Of a DNA stretch of 64,000 nucleotides, positions 55,182-64,000 are shown one piece after another. This DNA is from Anodontia alba (taxonomy: Eukaryota; Mollusca; Bivalvia; Lucinida; Lucinidae): contig OZ024826.1 of assembly GCA_964016985.1 (NCBI GenBank), forward strand, positions 2,967,552-3,031,551. The letters run 5' to 3'. The position numbers were made by a program, and so were the translations under genes. Numbering within the stretch: position 1 is the first letter of the stretch; every line of letters begins with the position of its first letter. The notes under the pieces were generated by a model, which saw nothing but the letters and a program-made list of their open reading frames with translations, was not told the DNA's origin and did not search any database.

Positions 55182-58100
55182 CTGAAATACACAAGATTCA
55201 TGCATATATAACCAGTATTCAAAAGATAATTTCTGTTTTTTTTTGCTTTTTTTGTTTTGTTGTTGTTGTTTTTTTTTTTTTTTTTGTTTTTTTTTTTTTT
55301 TTTTTTTCACTTAACTGCCTTGGTGAAGCAATTCTAATGAATACTACATAGTTTACATAATGTGCTTTTTGTCAACCAGTACTGATATTTTTCTTTCTTC
55401 TCCTTGAAAATGTATGTTGTGGGTACTCAACAGAAGAGCCTCATCCATGAAAATGTATATTGTGGGGCCTGCCTCCCTGAGCACAACATATGTGTACGGA
55501 TGGACGACGGACAAAATGTGATCACAAAAGCTCACCTTGTCACTATGTGACAGGTGAGCTAAAAATACCAGAATGATCGCACTATAGACAGGGTAAATCC
55601 ATTGTATCACTAAAATTGTGACTCATCTCATGCTATAATTATTAGTTGAAGAGTGTATCAAAGTAAATCTGAAGTTACTAGCATAAAAATTCATTGCTTA
55701 CTATTTTTCAGATTTATGACAAAAGTACAGAAATAAAATTTAATCAAATTGAATACTTCCAGTATTACTTATTCTGACAGTGGAAAACTGACTTTGGAAC
55801 TTTACATTTCACAGTGCCTTAAATAAGATGTCAAGCCAATGGGTATTTTTGACTTGTTTTACCCACCTATTTCTCACTGAACTGGGTATAAGGATTTTTC
55901 TTTGAGATGCCCTGTTCCGTTAATAGGTGCAAGAATTACTATTATTATATAGCTCTAAATATTAAATGATTAGAAATGAACGATAAAATCCGAGGAATAA
56001 TGATGCCGATATTTCTCAATATCAGCATGCAATATCAAAATTGCACGCTTTCTTTAGACCAGTATTTGCTGACTTCATTTTCAGTTGCTGTCATGATATA
56101 TGATGTCACGCTGGACCTAAACACCATATAAATTACTCTTAAAGTTTGAAATTCACAACACAACTGAGTTTTGCTCAAATAATCTGTTTTCACAGCTAGA
56201 TTCACTGCAAATCAGCAACAGTGCAAAAATAATATCATGACATTGCACTAGTACAAAAATGATATCACTTTCTGATATCAATTTTGCACTGTTACAGAAA
56301 GCGCTATTTGCAGTGTCAAATTAAACAAAAATACAGAATGAGAAGCAAAAGGAGATAACAATATTTATAACTGTAGCTATACAATAAAAGGGTTATTGCA
56401 CTGATATTGGTGAATATTGTCCCTTGTTGGGATATCTACGGACGCTCCCAAGCTCGCATCCTTGGATATCCCAAGTCGGGACAATATTCACTAATATCAG
56501 TGCAATAACCCTATAATATAAGGGTATTCATCACATAAATTTAATTTGAATTGCTTTTCCAGAAATTTTAAGTGAGAAAATACCCTAACAAGCAGCTTAT
56601 CAAAGACAATTAATTTCATGGGATTCTCTCATTCCAATCCGGCCTCAAGGTTATAAAACTTTTTTCATGCTCAACTCAGCTGAGCATGAAATTTTCTCTG
56701 CTAATATATATGAAAATGCCAACAATAGTTGGCATTTTCATATTTATTAGCAGAGAAAATCTCATGCTCAGCTATGTTCAGCAACAAAGAATTTGCAATT
56801 GTTAGTTATTTGAGATTTATTAGCATGACAAATTTCATGCTCTGCTGAGTTGAGCATGAAAAAAATGTTTATAACCTCGGGGCCTGGTGTCTGATGAAAA
56901 TGTTGTTTCCTTCATCTGCCTGCAAATAGATCCCTGATCTGGATAAGTACTGTATTTACCCTAAATATTGGGACAACTCAACTACTTACCATTCTTCTAA
57001 AATTTGAAAGTTCATTCTTTTGATTGATTGTGTTGGGGTTTAACGACACGTCAACCCTTGAGGGTCATTTTGTGTCATCTCCCAGAGAAAGGGAGAAAAG
57101 AGATAGAAGAGAGAGCAGAGGAGATGAAAGAGAGGGACAGGGAAGAAAGAGGAACAGGAATGAAAGTGAAGAAACAGAAGAAATAAAAACATTCCCCCTC
57201 TACCCTTACCCACTACAAGGATAGCAGGCCTTGCCCAACTGTATGCCAATATCAGTTGGACGCCCCAGTGATGTAAGATACACTACATGTACTTGTCAAT
57301 AAGTCTAAAATATTGCTGGGTGAGCGGCAAACAATGTACACCCTGATCAGATGCTGCATTCTGAGAATGCAGCATCTGATCAGGGTGTACATTGTTTGCA
57401 CAGGCCTATCTGTCAAAATATTTAGGGAAGTATATTTTATTTTTTTTTTTTATTATTTCTTGAAAACAATCTCATGGATTTTACAGAAGTGAAAATTAAA
57501 TTACCTGTAGAGTTCTCATGGATTCTTCTAAGTGCTGAACTGGCATGAAAAAATTTGGCATGTTTTGTCTAGATATATCCTTGACTGTATCAGCCATTTC
57601 ACTTTCCTCCTCATCAGCAAAGCCATTTAAAAGTTGTTCGTTTTCAGCATCACTGTTCTTGTATCTGGGAGTAGCAGTTTGTGACACAGTTTTACTATCC
57701 TTGTCACGAAACCTAGGCGAACCAGTTTCCGACTCTTTGGAAGACTGCGACAAAGATAACTGTTTCTGTTTGGTTGAGAAAAAATCCTCCAATTCTTCAG
57801 ATCTAGCAGACAGAGGATGAACATTTGAAACAACATTATCATCCTCTACATTTAAATTAAAATTACCAGTATCAACATCTTTATCAGATCTTTCAGAGGA
57901 ATTATTAGATAAACTTCTGTGGAATTCTATATCAGATTTTTCATCAGATCTATTTGACAAAGATCTCTGAAAATGTCTACTATCTGTAGTACTTATTCTA
58001 GAACCTAGTTTCATAGGTCCACTACCAGAAGTGGATTCTAGTTCAACATTAGATAAAAGTCTTCTAGGGTTAGAAATATCATCTATAGCACTAAATTTAA

Positions 58101-61100
58101 TATCAGCATGTCTATAGTCATGCAAGTGAGACATATCAGATTCCGAGTTTGTCCCTAAAGCATCAGGATGTAGGCTTTCTGAGATGTCTCCAGATCTATA
58201 ACCTGTATCAGAGTCCTGTCTCTGAGGTTTATATCGACCTATGTCAGCTAACACATCATTATAACCAGTGTCAGAGTCCTTTCTCTGGGTATTATAACGA
58301 CCTATGTCAGCTAATATATCATTCTCCTCTTCCTCTTTGTCAGAATCTAACAACCAACTATCCTTCTCATTAAATTGAATTTTATCTTCTAGTATCCTCT
58401 CAGGATTACTAACTCTTGGTGTTATATCATCGTCTTCAGCCTCAATATTGTTAGACTGTTCATTATCATGGAAATGGTTTTGGACGGGTTTTGGAGAAAC
58501 AAGAGATTCTGAAGGAGTTCTTGTATATGGCACACTGTGATTATTCTCACACAACATTATTATTTCTCCTGTTGGACTATACTTGCCAGAAGTATCATTT
58601 AGTCTTTTAGGTACAACTATTTCACCATCCTCACTTTCTGCTTCAGATTTATCATCATCATCATCATCATCATCTTTAGAGTCTAACATATCACGATACT
58701 GATGATAATATCTTGGGCTTTCATCTTCTGAATCACTCCTATCATTTTCAGGGAATTCCTCAATAACACTCATTTGTTTCTGATTTTTACTTAACTTTTC
58801 TACTTCCATCTCACTTACTGCATTTGTATTCTTATCTTCATTTTGTGAAACAACTTCTCCATTTTGTGACCCATTACCTCTTGGAGTTAGTCTTTCATAG
58901 GATGATATTCCGTTTATATCTCGAGGCGAGGGTCTGTAATCTCGTGGAGAATGGAAAGTGTCACCATTACTCTTATAACTAAATCCACCTGACTGAGCAT
59001 ATCTATCTTCAACTTCAGCGGAAGCTCTTGGAGTGAGACTTGATGCCATATTCAAGCTCAAGTCATCATTGTTAGAAATATTATTGGTATTAATTATTCC
59101 ACTGTCTGATCCTAAAGTAGCAACAAAGTCTCTGGGTGTATTACCATATCTAAATGTGTCCAACCTATCACTACAACTTCTCTGCGAGTCCGGAGCTGAA
59201 TCATACTTCTCATCTGACCGTTCCACAGAATAGGCTCCAGAATCTCCCATGGTCCTGGCCGATTCACCACCATGGGAACCAGTCAGAGCAAGATCATCCC
59301 GTGGAGTGTCTCGCTGACTGCGGATTCCTTCCTGTGACGTAGATATAGTAGACTGAGTAGAAGTGAGGGGATAATGGCTTGTGACTGGAATATCATACTC
59401 TGAAAGAGGCTGTGATTCCATTTGCTGAGGTATGGACTGTGATGAAGGTTCAACTGGGGTCACTCGCAACCGAGATTTCAGGTTGTTGGTGATGTCATCA
59501 AGATCTTGCAAATTTCTCCTGGAAATCAAAACCATATATATATGTGCTTAGCACTCTGGGTAAACATTTCAGCAGACAGAAACACTTTTCTTATTTTTCT
59601 CAGAAAACAGTTCATGCACATTGTCACCAAAGGAGACAATTTGCATGAAATGTCACATCCTGTCTTCTGGGAAAAATAAGAAAAATATAAATAATGTCTG
59701 GTAAAATATTCAAAACAAATAGCACTCACAAAACTTTGTCTATTATTGTTTTGACCCTTACTACTCTCTAGGTAAATTCAGCAGATGAACATATACATTT
59801 TATTTGGAAAAAAAAAAAAAAAAATAGGTTTTGACATTTGCATGAAATGTCACAGCCTTCTTTTTGTGAAAAGTAAGAAACATATTTCAAAATGTCGGCT
59901 GAAATTTTTCCCAGCATGCTAAATGTTAACAATCATCCAATAAAGTCTAGCTCCAGAGCTTTTCCTTATAGATCTCATTTATTACATATGCAAATATTAA
60001 TCTTTACCACTCTCCAGACAAATTCAAACTGATATTTTTCCGTTTTCCCCCCCCAGAAAACAGTCTTCTGACATTTCACGCATATTGTCTCTGCTATAGA
60101 CAATCTGTACAAAGTATCAAATTCTATTTTCTGGGAAAAAAATTCCAATATGTCAAATGCTGAAAATTCTACCCAGCATGCTAAGCATTAAGCAAATGCT
60201 TTACATATATTTTAATTATGTTTCCACTATCTAGAGTCAAAGAGTAAATAAAAAAATATTGTCTGCAAAAAAATATAGCATTATGATTCATATATGGTAA
60301 AGAGGCATAATTTTTGTGCAGAAATAAGAAAGCCACCATTTTTAGAACAAACAAATATCTTATCTCGAGGGTTGAGCGCAAGACTATCGTAAGTCAGATG
60401 ATTGTTTTTCCCCAAACCTAATCTCCTCACCATGAAGGCGTTATGAAGATTACAACATTTCTTTCTGTAAACAACGAAAATTTAGGTGCCATTGCTCGTA
60501 TGAGCAATGGCACCTAAATTTGCATTGTTTACAAAGGGGTCCAAGTTGCCCCTAAACAAGGGTTTCAAAAATACGTTTGAGTTACCATAGTCTTGCGCTC
60601 AACCCTCGATCTGCAGTCATGATTATGAGGATGTAAAAGCTGTTCAGATTTACCTAAGAGAAGAAAACAAATAGCTCCTAGAAGATGATGAGTCCTCCTG
60701 CCTCATCTCTGGTATCGTCGGTTGCCAATGTATTGAGGGTTCATGTCTGTATATAGATGGTTCCTGCTGCTGCTGGGATTGCTGGGGTTCTAAATTAGAA
60801 CCTCCCTGAGTTTCCTCCTGCTGGCGGAGGAACTGTTGTATATGTTCCTGAAGCTGCTGCTGTAACAACTCATGATGATGTTTCACATTCTCATAGTGTT
60901 GTTGGAAGTGAGGTAGGGACATTGGGTCCGAGGTTGCTGGAGGAGCCAGACCGAAGGCGGGGAGAGACAGGAAAGAGGAAGTTGGTGGAAGATTTGTCTC
61001 CCGTTCACCTTCAACTGTTGACACTGACTCTTGAGGTATAACACTTATCTGAAAATTAAAACAAAAATTAGTTTGACAAACCTTTACCATGTCAATCTGC

Positions 61101-62878
61101 AAATTAGCTGATATTCCATATTCTGTAATAACCCTAAATATTAGGAAAGACTTTCCTTTAAGGGTAGCCCCCAATGAGAAAGGAGAAATATTTCCATGTC
61201 AGAGTTATTTTCCTTGGAGGGGTATCCCTTTACCTTAAAATCAATATCAGATCCTGTTATCTTTTAACTTCATCATCAGTGTATTGTGAGCTAAAGCAAA
61301 AAGACCAGCCCCCGAGGTTATAAAACTTTTTTCATGCTCAACTCAACTGAGCATGAAATTTCACTTGGTCATAAAAATAAAAATACCAACACTTAAAACT
61401 TTTTCATGCTCAACTCAGCTGCACATGCTCAGCTGAGTTGAGCATGAAAGAAGTATTTTAAGATTTATATGCAAAACAAATTTCATGCTCAGCTGAGTTG
61501 CGCATGAAAAAAGTTTTATAACCCTGGGGCCAGACCTGTTATAACACAACTAATGAAAGCCTTTGATTCCTACCTTAATTTGTCCTTTAATTTGTCCACT
61601 GAAATCCATGATGTTGTACCATCCACAAACTTGTTGTAAGCCTGATGCCAGTGGTGTAAGATCCACGGAAACAAAACCAAGCACTCTATCTGTTAGTTTG
61701 TCTGAAATGGGTAGGACATAAAAGCTTATTTCAATAATCATTTGCACATTCAACATTCGGCATGATGGGTAAAAGTTCAACAAATGACATTTTAAACAGG
61801 CTTGGACATTTCATGCAAATTGTCTCCTTAAGGAAGCAAATTCTTTCCTTATAGAGGAGACACCTTTTCAAGGCAGATAGGAAGTCACAAAAAATATCTC
61901 CCTTGTGAAACATGGCAGCAGAAACTCCAGGTGTTTCCACTCCGAGTGGACTCTCTACCTTAACTCTTTGGACAGGTCCTTTCCTATATCAGGGGTGTCT
62001 GGTTGGTTTTTACTATTATCATATTTTGTAGGAACTGCTGAACTTAATGCAAACAGTGTAGAACCTGATCAGATGCCGCAGAATGCGGCATCTGATCTGG
62101 GTCTATACTGTTGTCCAATGTCCCTTTTATGGGACGCTAGGCTTAAATGGGTTAAGCCTAGCTCCATATAAGGCAATAGTTGAGTTGAAGTTTTATGGCC
62201 CAGTCAACCTATTAGGGTAGGTGTGTCTAGTCACCTTAAGCATAGCTCTAGATAAAGCAATAGTTGAGTTGAGGTTTTACGGCCCAGTCAACCTATTAGG
62301 GTCATGTCTAGCCTTCAAGCCACCAGTTTATCTAATCACACTTTTCCTGGGCAGGCTTAGTCCTCTAAGCGTTTAACCAGTATATGTGCACATTCTTTCA
62401 CCAGAAGCTGACAACTGCCCTTCTTCAATCAGCAGAAGAGAGAGAATGACTGTAGAAAATATTTCACGATCAATCTCCACGAAAGAATGTTGCCAGAGCC
62501 AGTGGGGATTTAAACCACAACCTCATGATCACGAGTCAGATGCACATGCGACTGAGCCACCCAAGCCCGCTAATAAGGCAATAATTACGTGAATAATTTT
62601 GTTACTTTTCAACAAAGGCGTATCTCCCTGGAATTGCATCACCGCATGCTATTCTATATTCTATCTCACCTGGATGTTTAGGAGCATTCTCTGGTTTATG
62701 CCAGACCTTGAAGACAAGGTTCTTGTTTTCCTGGAACAACATTTCCCGACCCAGTCTCGTCTCCTGCTCATGGTCCCAAACTGGGTTGTCTGAGCCAGGG
62801 AACACATTAGAATAGATCTGTATTGTGCTCTCTGCTGTAGGATAGGAAATGTATGTGTTTGGAAAGGTATCTTCACCA
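55020..62878 (-). CDS. C2CD3: C2CD3-like centriolar protein, C-terminal part (five exons)
   Basis: Exons (minus): 62670-62878, 61574-61701, 60654-61048, 57505-59518, 55020-55181 (stop TGA). Junction phases are 1, 0, 2 and 0 and every pair agrees; about 969 codons. A C2 domain spans the first two exons: [39 protein letters not shown], then [14 protein letters not shown] and [13 protein letters not shown]. The last block is how I recall the final C2 domain of C2CD3, a distal centriole protein needed for centriole elongation and ciliogenesis. After it come a Gln-rich helix ([19 protein letters not shown]), a long Ser/Asp-rich disordered exon and a basic tail ([17 protein letters not shown]). The gene's 5' end lies past the window. 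Introns are full of MITEs, and the frame is intact. Another C2-domain protein is possible. Confidence 0.72.
55255..55310. repeat. poly(T) tract in the last intron
   Basis: Nearly 50 T with a few G, upstream (minus sense) of the last exon of the C2CD3-like gene. Confidence 0.95.
55330..55565. repeat. mosaic of truncated dispersed repeats in the last intron
   Basis: Holds a partial 'ctaatgagta' hairpin, 'cggatggacgacggac' and the reversed AGCTCACC head 'gctcaccttgtcactatgtgacaggtgagctaaaaa' at 55529-55564. Confidence 0.6.
56650..56882. mobile_element. hairpin MITE, TTTTCATGCTCAACTCAGCTGAG family
   Basis: 'aggttataaaacttttttcatgctcaactcagctgagcatgaaattttctctgc' mirrored by '...tctgctgagttgagcatgaaaaaaatgtttataacct'; inner stem 'gaaaatgccaacaatagttggcattttc'. 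Confidence 0.8.
57305..57425. mobile_element. hairpin MITE, AAACAATGTACACCCTGATCAGATGC family
   Basis: 'gcaaacaatgtacaccctgatcagatgctgcattctgagaatgcagcatctgatcagggtgtacattgtttgc' is a perfect palindrome of over 70 bp. Confidence 0.9.
57505..59518 (-). CDS. C2CD3: C2CD3-like exon d (2-kb disordered exon)
   Basis: Acceptor atggttttgatttccag|G, donor CTACAG|gtaatt; 671 codons with no stop. Very Ser/Asp/Glu-rich with repeated TPRD/SPRD motifs (e.g. [20 protein letters not shown]), a run of eight Asp near 58660, and two tandem copies of a D(I/V)LADIGRY...DSDTGY block near 58195-58325. Such SPR/TPR sites suit proline-directed kinases; that is inference. Confidence 0.72.
60364..60609. mobile_element. 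foldback element, TIR TCGAGGGTTGAGCGCAAGACT (copy 2)
   Basis: Inverted relative to 37344-37585, ~90% alike; central stem 'taggtgccattgctcgtatgagcaatggcaccta'. Sits in a C2CD3-like intron. Confidence 0.85.
60654..61048 (-). CDS. C2CD3: C2CD3-like exon c (Gln-rich coil)
   Basis: Acceptor ttttaattttcag|ATA, donor TCTTAG|gtaaat. 395 nt, phase 0 to phase 2. Pro/Ser linker, then a Gln/His-rich helix ([20 protein letters not shown]). Confidence 0.7.
61311..61537. mobile_element. hairpin MITE, TTTTCATGCTCAACTCA family
   Basis: 'gaggttataaaacttttttcatgctcaactcaactgagcatgaaattt' mirrored by 'caaatttcatgctcagctgagttgcgcatgaaaaaagttttataaccct', with a duplicated arm in the middle. Confidence 0.75.
61574..61701 (-). 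CDS. C2CD3: C2CD3-like exon b (C2 domain, last strands)
   Basis: Acceptor cctacccatttcag|AC, donor ATTAAG|gtagga. 128 nt, entering phase 1 and leaving phase 0. Holds [19 protein letters not shown], the clearest family signature. Confidence 0.75.
62183..62570 (-). mobile_element. tRNA-SINE family 1, minus orientation, with a doubled 3' end
   Basis: 'gttgagttgaagttttatggcccagtcaacctattagggt' occurs twice (62183 and 62269), then the rest of the SINE to 'gactgagccacccaagcc'. Confidence 0.8.
62670..62878 (-). CDS. C2CD3: C2CD3-like exon a (C2 domain, first part)
   Basis: Acceptor cttgctttttcag|T (enters with one base completing a codon), donor CATCCAG|gtgaga. Carries [14 protein letters not shown] and LVFKVWHK, the middle strands of a C2 fold. 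Confidence 0.72.
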
Positions 62879-63739
62879 CTGAAAAAGCAAGTGAAAAATG
62901 TCTAAAACAGAGACTTACATTTCTGTACTCATGTTTATTACATAAAGGATGCATATGCATAATACCTTAGTTACCCTAAGTATTGGGACATCTTAATGCT
63001 AAGCACTCTAGGTAAAATTATCAGCAGACAACATTTTTAAAAATGTTTTCTTATTTTTCTCAGGAAACAGGATCTGACATTGAGAAAATTTGCATGAAAT
63101 ACCAAATCCTGTTTTCTGGAAAAAATAATGAAAATACCATCAATTTGTTGTCTGCTGAATTAGCCTATATAGTGGTAATGGTTAAGAACCGATATACTTT
63201 CAGGAGAGATAACTTTCACTTTTGTTTTGCCTTTCACGAAGGGGCTTAGTTTGCAGTAATGCAAACAGGAAGTCACAAAAGTTGCCTCCCTTGTCAAACT
63301 GACTGAAAATCCTCCAAGTGAATCCAGTCTCCTTAACTCTTTGCATACTGAGTAATTTTGCATGCTTTTTTGTTGTCTGTGGATTTTTTTTTAAAATTTA
63401 CTTTTTCAAAATCAAGATCCTCAGGAATACCATCAGAGTGTCAAACAGTTTGGATCCAGATCAGACTTGACATTTTGTTTGCAAAGGTTATCAGCAGATG
63501 GCAAGAGCGGGGAAAGAGTTAACTGCTTTCTGTACTGTTTCTGATCAGATGCTGCATTTTTCTGGGGTCCAATTTGGGTCTACACTCTTTGCTTAGACTT
63601 GTCTATTCCAATACTTAGGGTCAATACAATACTTAATATTGAGAAAACAAGAAAGGAAATAATTTTAGACAAATAAATATTAAAAGCATCACAGACAAAA
63701 ACATTTTTTAGCTACCTGAAGGGCAGATATACCGTATTT

Positions 63740-63955
63740 ACCCTAAGTATTCGGACACCTCAACTCCTTACCATATATGTTCTAACATTTGAACCAGTAC
63801 AATTCACTACCCAATGTTGTGTCTAAAAATTGCTGGATGAGTGGCAAACAGTGTAGACCCAGATGAGATGCCGCGTTCTGCGGCGTCTCATCTGGGTCTA
63901 TACTGTTTGCTCAGGCTTGTCTGTCCGAATACATATGGTAAATACGGTAAACCCA
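63740..63955. mobile_element. hairpin MITE, full-length TTTACCCTAAGTATTCGGACA family
   Basis: 'accgtatttaccctaagtattcggacacctcaactccttaccatat' and the mirrored 'gtccgaatacatatggtaaatacggt' give the outer ends; core 'agtggcaaacagtgtagacccagatgagatgccgcgttctgcggcgtctcatctgggtctatactgtttgct'. Confidence 0.85.
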
Positions 63956-64000
63956 CATTTCCTTTTCAGATATATCAAGAACTGGAACAGCCAGAGTAGT

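Noticed and set aside
57024..57224. Highly charged 66-aa ORF
   Set aside because: Purine-rich low-complexity stretch within a dispersed 'gggtttaacgacacgtcaacc' repeat in a C2CD3-like intron.
63968..64000. Further C2CD3-like exon at the window edge (TTLAVPVLDIS)
   Set aside because: Only 11 codons are visible and no convincing donor follows; cannot be supported from this window.

Overview
The window is animal nuclear DNA, most likely from a bivalve mollusc. Coding exons have GT-AG introns, and the sequence is AT-rich and crowded with tRNA-headed SINEs, foldback MITEs, mariner fragments and dispersed repeats with GTCCGTCCGTCC-type ends, as is usual in bivalve genomes. This rests on repeat style and gene content read by eye; no database search was possible.

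Layout. 1-2830: three decayed copies of a TRIM/NHL-like gene segment on the minus strand, two of them split by different SINEs. 2845-4434: a short tandem array and a dispersed repeat. 4437-4948: the 3' part of a mariner transposase. 4949-22107: a 17.2-kb Polinton/Maverick with imperfect ~75-bp terminal inverted repeats that begin 5'-AG. Left to right it holds a small PC4-like ORF and a chromodomain integrase (plus strand), then on the minus strand a protein-primed family B DNA polymerase with N-terminal zinc fingers, a four-exon gene with PC4-like domains, a 105-aa gene split by a 973-bp repeat, and a three-exon gene for a predicted secreted protein. Integrase, polymerase and the spliced PC4-like gene all carry stops and/or frameshifts. 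No capsid, packaging ATPase or protease gene was recognised.

22108-54990: no convincing host gene; almost wholly repeats (at least eight hairpin-MITE families, tRNA-SINEs, a self-contained mariner remnant, two VNTR blocks at 46.97-48.87 kb, a GC-richer palindrome at 51.04-51.24 kb). 55020-62878: the last five exons of a minus-strand gene, best read as C2CD3 (C2 domain-containing protein 3, a centriolar elongation factor). All four splice phases agree, and a C2 domain spans the first two of these exons. The gene's 5' part lies beyond the right edge of the window.

How the parts relate. The Polinton genes would have supplied integration (integrase) and self-replication (polymerase), with PC4-like single-strand-binding-type proteins as likely accessories. 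Its cargo end is unusual: introns and a secreted protein where capsid genes are expected. The two Polinton ends abut unrelated sequence with no 6-bp target duplication, so the copy has been rearranged, or the assembly joins two copies. C2CD3 is the only gene in the window that looks functional for the host.
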